NCBI GenBank assembly: GCA_900543105.1
Contig: UQQA01000099.1
Coordinates: 1-9,185 of the forward strand
Length of the DNA stretch: 9,185 bases
Reading direction: 5' to 3'
Source: an uncultured Ruminococcus sp.
Lineage (GTDB): Bacteria; Bacillota; Clostridia; Oscillospirales; Ruminococcaceae
In this document: positions 1-8,169 of the stretch, one piece after another
Layout: every line of letters starts with the position of its first letter
Numbering within the stretch: the stretch's first letter is position 1
Program-made: the position numbers and the translations under genes
The notes under the pieces: generated by a model
What the model was told of the DNA's origin: nothing
What the model saw: the letters and a program-made list of their open reading frames with translations, nothing else
Databases searched by the model: none

Positions 1-494
1 TGGTTCTTCAGGACACTTGGCTTTTCACGGGAACGGTAAAGGAAAATATCAGCTACGGCAACCCGACAGCCTCTCTCGACGAGATAGTAAATGCGGCTAA
101 GACCGCTCACGCGCACAGCTTCATAAAGCGACTTGAAAACGGCTATGATACGGAGCTTTCCGAGGACGGCGGCTCACTTTCACAGGGACAGAAACAGCTT
201 CTTTCCATTTCAAGAATAATGCTTGCCGAGCCGTCAATGCTTATCCTTGACGAAGCAACTTCAAGCATCGATACGATGACCGAACAGCGAATCCAGAAAG
301 CATTTGCAAAGCTGATGAAAGGCAGAACGAGCTTTATCATTGCGCACAGACTTTCGACGATCAAGGACGCTGACCTTATCCTCGTAATGAAAGACGGAAA
401 CATCATCGAGCAGGGCAAGCATGACGAACTTATCGAAAAGGGCGGCTTCTACAACAAGCTTTATTATTCGCAATTTGAACACTCGAAAGCGTAA
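1..494 (+). CDS. ABC exporter ATP-binding domain, C-terminal part (5' truncated by window edge)
   Basis: About 163 codons of an ABC transporter nucleotide-binding domain are present, read from base 3 and ending at TAA 492-494. The fragment begins at the Q-loop (VLQDTWLFTG). It then shows an ABC signature LSQGQK at 177-194, Walker B MLILDEATSSID starting at 237 with its D-loop, and the H-loop histidine in IIAHRLST at 345-347. The signature LSQGQ in place of LSGGQ, and the ending DADLILVMKDGNIIEQGKHDEL, are typical of fused membrane/ATPase exporters of the MsbA/multidrug (ABCB-like) type. It would power export of a lipid, drug or peptide across the cytoplasmic membrane. The Walker A motif and membrane domain lie outside the window, so the substrate cannot be named. 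No clear terminator follows the stop; the first downstream hairpin (513-538) lacks a T-run. Confidence 0.93.
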   Translation, partial: VLQDTWLFTGTVKENISYGNPTASLDEIVNAAKTAHAHSFIKRLENGYDTELSEDGGSLSQGQKQLLSISRIMLAEPSMLILDEATSSIDTMTEQRIQKAFAKLMKGRTSFIIAHRLSTIKDADLILVMKDGNIIEQGKHDELIEKGGFYNKLYYSQFEHSKA

Positions 495-512
495 ATTCAA
501 TGCGTATTTTTA

Positions 513-538
513 CAGTACTCAAAGTTCCTTGAGTACTG
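513..538. repeat. Short perfect hairpin after the ABC transporter gene
   Basis: A perfect 10-bp inverted repeat, cagtactcaa / ttgagtactg, encloses a 6-base loop. It starts 18 bases after the ABC stop codon and touches the left end of the large inverted repeat. Neither strand has a T-run after it, so it is not a convincing intrinsic terminator. It could act as an mRNA 3' stabiliser, or be the remnant of an element edge. Confidence 0.5.
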
Positions 539-678
539 CGAAGCCAAATAAAGTTTACGTCCACGCTTTTTAAAGGGTGGCAGGGGTCAAGGGGACGGAG
601 TCCCTTGTCGCTTCCGCAGAAGCGAAACTCCCTAAACTAACAGCATAATATCAGCCGCAATAGCGAAATATCTATAGT

Positions 679-759
679 AAAAAAGGCGCAATTCACACGA
701 AAAAAGGTAAAACGGATATGAGAAATCAATTCCGTAAACCTAAAAAAGTGAATTGCGCC
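679..759 (-). terminator. Terminator-like hairpin in left arm, facing out on the minus strand
   Basis: The 12-bp perfect stem ggcgcaattcac (685-696) / gtgaattgcgcc (748-759) encloses an imperfectly paired interior. On the minus strand it is followed by six T residues (the A-run at 679-684). A minus-strand transcript arising in the core would meet an intrinsic-terminator-like signal here. The interior is long (51 nt) for a classical terminator, so function is an inference. Confidence 0.5.
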
Positions 760-787
760 AATTCTGTTTTCCTCCAATAAACTATCC

Positions 788-832
788 TTGCAGGTAATAT
801 ATACGAACGAAGTGAGTATATATTACCTGCAA
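788..832. repeat. Core hairpin 1 (17-bp perfect stem, 11-nt loop)
   Basis: The perfect 17-bp stem ttgcaggtaatatatac (788-804) / gtatatattacctgcaa (816-832) surrounds the loop gaacgaagtga (805-815). It sits exactly at the inner end of the left arm. It has the same size and layout as the hairpin at 976-1020, whose loop is the exact reverse complement. Confidence 0.85.
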
Positions 833-840
833 CGCTGTAT

Positions 841-944
841 GATACTAAACACCAATAAAACTATAGACAAAAAATCTGCACAAAATCCATATATCAGAGC
901 TTTTGCTTGATTTTTTGTATAGTTTTTAATTGGTGTTTAGTATC
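841..944. mobile_element. MITE-like element, copy 1
   Basis: This 104-bp sequence has ends gatactaaacaccaat / attggtgtttagtatc and near-palindromic internal halves. It therefore folds into one long imperfect hairpin with no coding capacity. A related sequence lies at 6115-6216, sharing both ends and internal blocks such as aaaaaatctgc and gcttgatttttt. Short length, terminal inverted repeats, no ORF and recurrence fit a miniature inverted-repeat element. I could not identify a convincing target-site duplication or the parent transposase. Confidence 0.7.
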
Positions 945-975
945 ACATTCATATCCCATAGCTGTTCATATTGAG

Positions 976-1020
976 TTGAAGCTTATCTATGTTCACTTCG
1001 TTCACATAGATAAGCTTCAA
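976..1020. repeat. Core hairpin 2 (17-bp perfect stem, 11-nt loop)
   Basis: The perfect 17-bp stem ttgaagcttatctatgt (976-992) / acatagataagcttcaa (1004-1020) surrounds the loop tcacttcgttc (993-1003). It mirrors the hairpin at 788-832. Compared in the same orientation the loops are identical and the stems differ at six positions, each compensated on the other side. Confidence 0.85.
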
Positions 1021-1046
1021 GGATAGTTTGTTGTGACATAGGGAAT

Positions 1047-1128
1047 GGCGCAATTCACATTTTTTAAGTTTACAAAGCGGATTTCTCATATCCGTTTTAC
1101 TTTTTTGATGTGAATTGCGCCTTTTTTT
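1047..1128 (+). terminator. Terminator-like hairpin in right arm, facing argS
   Basis: The perfect 14-bp stem ggcgcaattcacat (1047-1060) / atgtgaattgcgcc (1108-1121) is followed directly by seven T residues (1122-1128). The interior carries a second hairpin, aaagcggat / atccgtttt, around ttctcat. It is the right-arm counterpart of 679-759. It would stop plus-strand transcripts coming from the ABC gene or the core before they reach argS. The stem and T-run are seen directly; activity is inferred. Confidence 0.6.
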
Positions 1129-1299
1129 GCTGTTACTGATTTCGCTATTGCGGCAAAACTTTGACTGTTAGTTTAGGGTATTTCGCTTCTGCGGAAGCGA
1201 CAATGGGACTCCGTCCCCTTGACCCCTGCCACCCTTTAAAAAGCGTGGACGTAAACTTTGATTGGCTTCGCAACGCCCAACAAATGTTAGCTTTGCAAT

Positions 1300-1325
1300 A
1301 ATTCCGAATTCCGAATTCCGCATTA
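1300..1325 (+). repeat. Heptamer array A (upstream of argS)
   Basis: Three tandem aattccg units plus a terminal catta sit immediately upstream of the argS -35 box. The array belongs to the degenerate family [a/c]att[a/c]cg also seen at 3207-3226, 3458-3490, 6051-6090 and 6426-6458. The head (ataattccg) points away from the gene and the catta tail points toward it. Confidence 0.8.
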
Positions 1326-1329
1326 AATC

Positions 1330-1358
1330 TTGACGTTTTGCCTATAATATGGTATAAT
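1330..1358 (+). promoter_or_regulatory. Sigma-70/SigA-type promoter of argS
   Basis: TTGACG (1330-1335), a 17-base spacer and TATAAT (1353-1358) make a near-consensus housekeeping promoter. Transcription should start near 1365, giving a leader of about 88 nt before argS. A second TATAAT at 1343-1348 has no -35 at proper spacing. Confidence 0.8.
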
Positions 1359-1381
1359 TACATATTGCACAGTGTTACAGT

Positions 1382-1418
1382 ATGACTGCACGATTTTGTG
1401 CGGTCATTTCTTATTTTT
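1382..1418 (+). promoter_or_regulatory. argS leader hairpin with U-rich tail (possible attenuator)
   Basis: atgactgcac (1382-1391) pairs with gtgcggtcat (1398-1407), with one G-U pair, around the loop gatttt. It is followed by the T-rich ttcttattttt (1408-1418). It lies between the promoter and the argS ribosome binding site, so it could be an intrinsic terminator or attenuator. The T-box consensus (AGGGTGGNACCGCG-type) is absent, so tRNA-sensing control is not supported. Confidence 0.5.
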
Positions 1419-1452
1419 AGGTTATCAAAATTATCTGAAAGGACAATTTTTT

Positions 1453-3204
1453 ATGCAGACTATAACTAAGATTCTTACCGAAAAGGTTTCCGCTGCTTTT
1501 GAAAAGTGCGGTTATGACAAGGCTCTCGGCGCTGTTACGGCTTCCGACCGTCTTGATCTTTGCCAGTTCCAGTGCAACGGTGCTTTTCAGGGCGCGAAGC
1601 TTTACAGGAAAGCTCCGTTTATGATAGCTGACGAGGTTGCGGCTGTTCTTGCGCAGGACGCTGCTTTCGCAAAGGCAGAAGTTGTAAAGCCGGGCTTTCT
1701 CAATCTCACTCTTTCGGACGAATATATGCTTTCCGTTGTAAAGGATATTGCGGCTGACGAGCATCTCGGCGTTCCGCAGAACGAGAACCCCGACACTATC
1801 GTTATCGACTACGGCGGACCTAATGTTGCAAAGCCGCTCCACATCGGACATCTTCGCTCCGCTATCATTGGTGAGAGCTTGAAGCGTCTTGCGCGCGCTA
1901 CGGGCAACACCGTTTACGGCGACGTTCATCTTGGCGACTGGGGTTTACAGATCGGTCTTGTTATTGCGGAGCTTTCCGAGCGTTACCCCGACTGGAAATG
2001 CTTTGACGCGGCTTTCGACCCCGAAAAGGACAGCGTTCCCGAACTGAACCCCGAGCTTCTCTGCGAGGTTTATCCTTTTGCCAGCAAGAAGAGCAAGGAG
2101 GACGAAGCTTTCAAGGACAAGGCTCACACGGCGACATTTGAGCTTCAGAACGGCCGTCCGGGTTACATTGCGCTCTGGAAAGAAATTCTCCGTGTTTCGA
2201 TTGCCGACCTCAAATCGAACTACTCAAAGCTTGACGTTGATTTCGACTACTGGTACGGCGAGAGCGATGCTGACAAGTACATTCCCGAGCTTATGAAAAT
2301 TCTTGAAGAAAAGCACCTTTCCTACGAGAGTAACGGTGCGCTCGTTGTTGACGTTGCCGAGGATTCGGACAAAGCGCCGATGCCTCCCGTTATCGTTCGC
2401 AAGTCGGACAACTCGAGCATTTATGCCACGACCGACCTTGCGACTATCATTCAGCGTGAGCGTGATTTCCACCCGACAAAGATCTGGTACGTTGTTGACA
2501 AGCGACAGGAACTTCACTTCACGCAGGTTTTCCGCTGTGCGAAGAAGGCTCAGCTCGTTCCCGACACTACTGCGCTCGAATTTCTCGGCTTCGGCACGAT
2601 GAACGGCAGTGACGGCAAGCCTTACAAGACCCGTGACGGTGGTGTTATGCGCCTTTCCGACCTTATCGAAACAGTTACGAATGCTTCGCTCGAACGTCTT
2701 TCCGAGTCAAGCTTTGTTACGGAGGAAAACCGTGACGATTATGCGCGCAAGCTTGGTATGGCGGCTGTAAAATTCGGCGATCTTATCAATCACCGCTCAA
2801 AGGATTATATTTTCGATCTGGACAAGTTTATGTCCGCAGAGGGCAAGACGGGAATTTACCTGCTTTATACGGTTTCGAGGATCAACTCCATTCTCAAAAA
2901 AGCAGGTGATGCAAAGGCTGAACTGAACGGCATTTACACCGATGCGGAGCGTGAGCTTATGCTGAAAATTGTGATGTCGGGCAATGCTTTCACGCTTGCG
3001 ATGGACGAAAAAGCGCCGAGCTACGTTTGTGAAAACGCATATCAGCTTGCGGTTTCGTTCTCACGTTTCTACCATGAGAACAACATTATGAACGAGCAGG
3101 ACGAGGCAAAGAAGTCAAGCTGGCTTGCGCTTGCAAAGCTCACCCGTGAGGTAATTATCAAGCACCTCGGAATTCTTGGTATTGAAACGGTTGAAAATAT
3201 GTAA
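1453..3204 (+). CDS. argS: Arginyl-tRNA synthetase
   Basis: A 583-residue class Ia aminoacyl-tRNA synthetase that charges tRNA-Arg with arginine in the cytosol. An N-terminal tRNA-recognition (Add-1-like) domain covers about residues 1-95. The catalytic domain begins at GGPNVAKPLHIGHLRSA, with HIGH at residues 130-133. The KMSKS-equivalent loop reads KPYKTRDGG, with K392-T393-R394, as in the E. coli-like ArgRS group that lacks a canonical KMSKS. The C-terminal DALR anticodon-binding domain follows (YLLYTVSRINSIL onward). The length is typical of the family. ATG 1453 is chosen because AAAGGA (1438-1443) lies 9 bases upstream and the conserved N-terminus starts there. An in-frame ATG at 1372 would translate the leader hairpin and is rejected. 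The gene appears monocistronic, with its own promoter at 1330-1358 and flanking heptamer arrays. Confidence 0.97.
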   Translation: MQTITKILTEKVSAAFEKCGYDKALGAVTASDRLDLCQFQCNGAFQGAKLYRKAPFMIADEVAAVLAQDAAFAKAEVVKPGFLNLTLSDEYMLSVVKDIAADEHLGVPQNENPDTIVIDYGGPNVAKPLHIGHLRSAIIGESLKRLARATGNTVYGDVHLGDWGLQIGLVIAELSERYPDWKCFDAAFDPEKDSVPELNPELLCEVYPFASKKSKEDEAFKDKAHTATFELQNGRPGYIALWKEILRVSIADLKSNYSKLDVDFDYWYGESDADKYIPELMKILEEKHLSYESNGALVVDVAEDSDKAPMPPVIVRKSDNSSIYATTDLATIIQRERDFHPTKIWYVVDKRQELHFTQVFRCAKKAQLVPDTTALEFLGFGTMNGSDGKPYKTRDGGVMRLSDLIETVTNASLERLSESSFVTEENRDDYARKLGMAAVKFGDLINHRSKDYIFDLDKFMSAEGKTGIYLLYTVSRINSILKKAGDAKAELNGIYTDAERELMLKIVMSGNAFTLAMDEKAPSYVCENAYQLAVSFSRFYHENNIMNEQDEAKKSSWLALAKLTREVIIKHLGILGIETVENM

Positions 3205-3206
3205 AT

Positions 3207-3226
3207 CAATTCGTAATGCGTAATTG
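3207..3226 (-). repeat. Heptamer array B (just after argS stop)
   Basis: Read on the minus strand this gives caattacgcattacgaatt, a degenerate version of the [a/c]att[a/c]cg array. Its tail faces the argS stop codon two bases away. A further ggaattcgga remnant lies at 3233-3242. The spacer 3205-3511 holds no gene. It contains this array, a hairpin, a promoter candidate and another array. Confidence 0.6.
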
Positions 3227-3280
3227 TTAGTTTGGAATTCGGATTTTTTAATTTGGAAATCCATAAATATGAGAAATACC

Positions 3281-3310
3281 GTAGGGGCGGATTCTATATC
3301 CGCCCGATTT
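3281..3310. repeat. GTAGGGGCGG-type hairpin downstream of argS
   Basis: The stem gggcggat (3285-3292) / atccgccc (3298-3305) with loop tctat is preceded by gta and followed by gattt. GTAGGGGCG...CGCCCG hairpins are, from general knowledge, a dispersed intergenic repeat in several Firmicutes. The T content after it is low, so it may be a weak argS terminator or simply a REP-like repeat. Confidence 0.55.
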
Positions 3311-3322
3311 CATATAAACATT

Positions 3323-3352
3323 TTGTTATTTGAAACTATTGCGTGATATAAT
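3323..3352 (+). promoter_or_regulatory. Candidate polA promoter (extended -10)
   Basis: TTGTTA (3323-3328), an 18-base spacer and TATAAT (3347-3352), preceded by TGa, form a plausible extended -10 promoter. The leader to polA would be about 150 nt. It would include the small hairpin ccgcattttat / ataaatatgcgg region at 3426-3448 and heptamer array C. A weaker alternative is TTGTAA near 3385 with tatatt 16 bases on. Confidence 0.5.
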
Positions 3353-3457
3353 AATTGTGAATTCCTATGCATATTCGGTAAATTTGTAACAATTCCGAAT
3401 TTATTTATATTCACTCTATGAAATTCCGCATTTTATATAAATATGCGGAGCATAAAT

Positions 3458-3490
3458 AATTCCGAATTCCGCATTTCGAATTCCGAATTA
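3458..3490 (+). repeat. Heptamer array C (polA leader)
   Basis: The units are aattccg, aattccg, catttcg, aattccg and the tail aatta, ending six bases before the polA ribosome binding site (AGAAAGGA, about 3495-3502). The head ataaataattccg resembles that of the array at 6426. The nearby ATG at 3443 reads through this array to give a spurious NNSEFRISNSEL peptide. Confidence 0.8.
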
Positions 3491-3511
3491 ATTTTAGAAA
3501 GGATCAAGGAA

Positions 3512-6090
<2,579 letters not shown>

Positions 6091-6114
6091 TTTGTATTCC
6101 GTTAGTTCATTATA

Positions 6115-6216
6115 ATACTAAACACCAATAAAATACAGGAAAAAATCTGCGCCGAAATCCTATATATGCGAGATTGTCGGCTTGATTTTTTCCAAATTTT
6201 AAATGGTGTTTAGTAT
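6115..6216. mobile_element. MITE-like element, copy 2
   Basis: This 102-bp relative of the element at 841-944 has ends atactaaacaccaa / atggtgtttagtat and imperfectly palindromic halves. It has no coding capacity. It lies between the polA stop and the polA terminator. Flanks are AT-rich (ttata / aataa), so any short TA-type duplication cannot be told from background. The rest of the 6053-6455 spacer holds a terminator, a partial inverted copy and two heptamer arrays. Confidence 0.72.
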
Positions 6217-6289
6217 AATAATCGCAGGAAACGGATTTTCCGTCCCGAATTGTGTTTGTGATTTTTGACATACAATTTTTTCAAATATA

Positions 6290-6344
6290 AAAACCCTGTT
6301 TTCAAAGGATAGATCAAATCCTTTGAAAACAGGGTTTTCTTTTT
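6290..6344. terminator. Strong intrinsic terminator between convergent polA and scfB
   Basis: A perfect 21-bp stem, 6290-6310 / 6318-6338 (core ccctgttttcaaaggat), surrounds the loop agatcaa. The plus strand then has ttttcttttt, serving polA. On the minus strand the stem is followed by ggttttTATATTT, which can serve scfB. Its position between convergent genes fits a bidirectional terminator. Confidence 0.85.
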
Positions 6345-6360
6345 AAGTAAAACTCCTTGC

Positions 6361-6401
6361 GGCGCAGATTTTTTCCTGTATTTTATTGGTGTTTAGTATT
6401 A
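6361..6401 (-). repeat. 41-bp inverted partial copy of MITE copy 2
   Basis: This is the exact reverse complement of 6113-6153 (41 of 41 bases), i.e. the left half of MITE copy 2 with its two flanking bases. Similarity stops abruptly after ggcgcag. Copies 1 and 2 are much more diverged, so this duplication looks recent. Together the pair brackets the terminator at 6290-6344. Confidence 0.85.
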
Positions 6402-6425
6402 GCGACAAATATGCGAAATATAAAT

Positions 6426-6458
6426 AATTCCGCATTACGCATTACGAATTACGCATTA
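6426..6458 (+). repeat. Heptamer array E (contains scfB stop codon)
   Basis: The units are aattccg, cattacg, cattacg, aattacg and the tail catta. The last three bases, tta (6456-6458), are the reverse complement of the scfB TAA stop. The head ataaataattccg and the preceding atatgcg block resemble array C. Confidence 0.85.
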
Positions 6459-7838
6459 AAACTCAATGCCCTGCTCTTCCGCAGCCTTTGCGGCTTTCAT
6501 CATGATAGCACATTCAAGACGCTTCTTTTCGATCTCGCAGGAGATCTTGTGCGCCTGATGAATGTCGCCGTTGTAAATGAAGTTGTTTGCGTTACAGCCG
6601 CCGCTGCAATAGAATCTTGCCCAGCACTTTTTGCAGTCTTCCTTGGAGTAGATATGCGCACCTGCAAATTCCTTTTTCAGCTCTTCGTTGAAAGTTCCCT
6701 CGTTGATATTGCCCATTTTCATATCCTCAACGCCGACGAACTGGTGGCAGGGGTAGATGTCGCCCTCGGGAGTGACAGCCACATACTCGTTGCCGCTGCT
6801 GCAGCCTCTTAAACGCTTGATAGCGCAAGGTCCCTGGTCGAGGTCGAGCATAAAGTGGAAGAAGTTGAAGTGCTTGCCCTGCTTGTCGTTGATAAGAAGC
6901 ATCTGCGCGAGCTTTTCATACTCTGAGAAAACTCTTGGGAGATCGCTCTGCGTGATAGAATAAGGCTCTTTCGGGTCGCTTACGCACGGCTCAACGGAGA
7001 TCTGATCGAAGCCCTCGTTGAAAAGGCTGTAAACGTCGTTCGAGAAGTCAAGATTATACTTTGTGAAAGTTCCGCGAACGTAGTAGTTCCGGTGATTTCT
7101 CTTTTCAACAAGCTCCTTGTACTTCGGCATAAAGCGGTCATAGCTGCCCGTGCCGTCGATGCGCTTTCTCATACGGTCATTGACTTCCTTTCGTCCGTCA
7201 ACGGAGAGAACAACATTGCTCATTTCCTTGTTGATAAAGTCGATCTTGTCCGCATCGAGGAGCATACCGTTTGTTGTAACGGTGAAGCGGAAGTTCTTGT
7301 TGTATTCCTTTTCCTTGGAGCGGCCGTATTCAACGAGCTGCTTTACAACGTTCCAGTTCATGAGCGGTTCGCCGCCGAAGAAGTCAACTTCAAGGTTCTC
7401 TCTGCCGACCGACTTTTCAAGCAGGAAGTCGAGCGCCTTTTTGCCCGTTTCAAGATCCATGTGCATTCTGCAGCCTGTGCCGTAGTCGCCCTGCGAAGCA
7501 AAGCAGTATTCGCAGCGGAGGTTGCAGTCCTGTTCAACGAGCAGACACATTGCCTTTATCGGAGCGGGAACGGAATATTTAGCGAATTTCTCGTATGTAT
7601 CCTCGGAGAAAAGCACTTCGTTCCTGTAAAGCTCAACGACCTCCTGATAGCAGGACTCGATATCCTCGGGTGAGTAGAAGCGCGAGAGCTTTTCCTTGAC
7701 TCTTTCGGGACACTTATCCTCGAAAGGAGGCTCAACATTATCGAGCATATCGTAAGTAAGCTCGTCCACGAGGTGAACGCCGCCGCTGTTTACGTCGAGA
7801 ACTATATTATATCCGTTAAGCTTGTATTTATGAATCAT
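6456..7838 (-). CDS. scfB: SCIFF peptide maturase, radical SAM/SPASM thioether-forming enzyme
   Basis: A 460-residue radical SAM enzyme expected to join cysteine sulfurs of ScfA to backbone alpha- or gamma-carbons of acceptor residues, a ranthipeptide modification. Residues 1-90 form the N-terminal precursor-binding (RRE-like) region. The radical SAM cluster motif CNLRCEYC gives C105, C109 and C112, and GGEP is at 155-158. The C-terminal SPASM/Twitch region is cysteine-rich: C338, C346, C364, C402, C405, C411, C415, C434 and C443, with YPCHQFVG and CWARFYCSGGCNANNF. These would bind auxiliary 4Fe-4S clusters. ATG 7838 has GAAAGGT 8 bases upstream. It lies 123 bp after scfA on the same strand, with a terminator-like hairpin between. 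The stop codon lies inside a heptamer array. Length and motifs match the SCIFF maturase family (TIGR03974-type). Confidence 0.93.
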   Translation of the reverse strand: MIHKYKLNGYNIVLDVNSGGVHLVDELTYDMLDNVEPPFEDKCPERVKEKLSRFYSPEDIESCYQEVVELYRNEVLFSEDTYEKFAKYSVPAPIKAMCLLVEQDCNLRCEYCFASQGDYGTGCRMHMDLETGKKALDFLLEKSVGRENLEVDFFGGEPLMNWNVVKQLVEYGRSKEKEYNKNFRFTVTTNGMLLDADKIDFINKEMSNVVLSVDGRKEVNDRMRKRIDGTGSYDRFMPKYKELVEKRNHRNYYVRGTFTKYNLDFSNDVYSLFNEGFDQISVEPCVSDPKEPYSITQSDLPRVFSEYEKLAQMLLINDKQGKHFNFFHFMLDLDQGPCAIKRLRGCSSGNEYVAVTPEGDIYPCHQFVGVEDMKMGNINEGTFNEELKKEFAGAHIYSKEDCKKCWARFYCSGGCNANNFIYNGDIHQAHKISCEIEKKRLECAIMMKAAKAAEEQGIEF

Positions 7839-7876
7839 AAGATCTTACCTTTCAACAAAACAGTGGGAAGTTTTTA

Positions 7877-7908
7877 TAAAAAATAAAACCCGGCAGACAG
7901 CCGGATTT
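7877..7908 (-). terminator. Terminator/attenuator between scfA and scfB
   Basis: On the minus strand, ccggc-tgtct-gccgg with flanking A/T pairs (7886-7908, one mismatch) is followed by TTTTATTTTTT. It sits after scfA and before scfB, so partial termination would leave scfA in excess over the maturase. The GC stem is only 5 bp, so leakiness is likely. Confidence 0.65.
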
Positions 7909-7910
7909 AT

Positions 7911-7939
7911 GCGAGGACGGCAAAGTTAAGCCGCCCCGC
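7911..7939 (-). repeat. GC-rich hairpin in scfA 3' region
   Basis: On the minus strand gcggggcggc pairs with gccgtcctcgc (one bulge, one G-U) around ttaacttt, just before the terminator hairpin. The two stem-loops in tandem may protect the scfA transcript 3' end. Confidence 0.5.
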
Positions 7940-7961
7940 AGCAATTCAGCCGATCACCGGA

Positions 7962-8099
7962 TCACTTTTCGCACTTCTGGTTAGCAACTGTGCAAGAAGT
8001 CTTGCAGGCAGACTGACAGGAAGCCTGGCACTTGCCGCAGCCGCCCTTTTCTGCTGTTTTCTTAAGGTTAGCCGCATTGATGGTCTTGATGTGCTTCAT
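7962..8099 (-). CDS. scfA: Six-cysteine ranthipeptide SCIFF precursor
   Basis: A 45-residue peptide with exactly six cysteines (C21, C24, C28, C32, C36, C43), the 'six cysteines in forty-five residues' family (TIGR03973-type). The leader MKHIKTINAANLKKTAEKGG is typical of the family. The core runs CGKCQASCQSACKTSCTVAN then QKCEK. In the characterised Clostridium thermocellum CteA a Cys-Thr thioether is reported, as I recall Cys32-Thr37. Here C32 and T37 occupy the same numbers. The product should be modified by the adjacent ScfB. Its later fate and activity are unclear for the family; a housekeeping or signalling role has been proposed. ATG 8099 has a strong SD, GGAGGA (8107-8112), 7 bases upstream. 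It has its own promoter at 8133-8161. A longer in-frame start at 8144 lacks an SD. Confidence 0.95.
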   Translation of the reverse strand: MKHIKTINAANLKKTAEKGGCGKCQASCQSACKTSCTVANQKCEK

Positions 8100-8132
8100 A
8101 ACAAAATCCTCCACTAAATAATTATTTACTAC

Positions 8133-8161
8133 ATTATAACACATATCTTTTCAAATTTCAA
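8133..8161 (-). promoter_or_regulatory. scfA promoter (extended -10)
   Basis: On the minus strand TTGAAA (8156-8161), a 17-base spacer and TATAAT (8133-8138) are preceded by TGt, a near-consensus extended -10 promoter. Transcription should begin near 8126. It lies only nine bases past the upstream gene's stop, so scfA can be transcribed independently of yajC. Confidence 0.85.
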
Positions 8162-8169
8162 TAGGCAGT

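Larger units (their letters stand above)
538..1271. repeat. Large nested inverted repeat (two ~254-bp arms around a 227-bp core)
   Basis: This gene-free stretch is one symmetric structure. The left arm (538-790) runs from gcgaagcc to ctatccttg, and the right arm (1018-1271) is its reverse complement. The outer ~107 bp of each arm differ at about five positions. The inner parts are more diverged but keep shared blocks such as ccgcaatagcgaaat, aaacggatatgagaaat and aaactatccttg. Each arm also carries small hairpins: left arm caaggggacggagtcccttg at 588-607 and tcgcttccgcagaagcga at 608-625, with counterparts in the right arm. The core (791-1017) holds two 45-bp hairpins and a MITE-like element. 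I see no protein of interest on either strand. It could be a composite non-autonomous mobile element, two oppositely inserted copies of one repeat, or a structured RNA locus. No transposase is present and I could not define a target duplication. Confidence 0.85.

Noticed and set aside
513..538. Intrinsic terminator of the ABC transporter gene
   Set aside because: The hairpin is perfect, but no T-run follows on either strand.
495..1299. Transposase remnant inside the large inverted repeat
   Set aside because: I found no reading frame on either strand resembling a transposase; all frames are short and broken by palindromes.
1300..1325. CRISPR-like array
   Set aside because: Units are 7 bp in direct tandem with no spacers; this is a short tandem repeat.
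1372..1452. 27-codon N-terminal extension of argS
   Set aside because: It reads through the leader hairpin, has no SD, and the conserved ArgRS N-terminus begins at 1453 with a good RBS.
1359..1452. T-box riboswitch for argS
   Set aside because: The leader is only ~88 nt and lacks the T-box sequence and specifier stem.
6357..6812. 151-codon plus-strand frame entering scfB antisense
   Set aside because: It begins in the inverted MITE fragment, reads through heptamer array E and then runs antisense to scfB; no protein signature.
8100..8144. 15-codon extension of scfA
   Set aside because: It overlaps the promoter -10 region and would put the strong SD inside the gene; the family starts at MKHIKTI.
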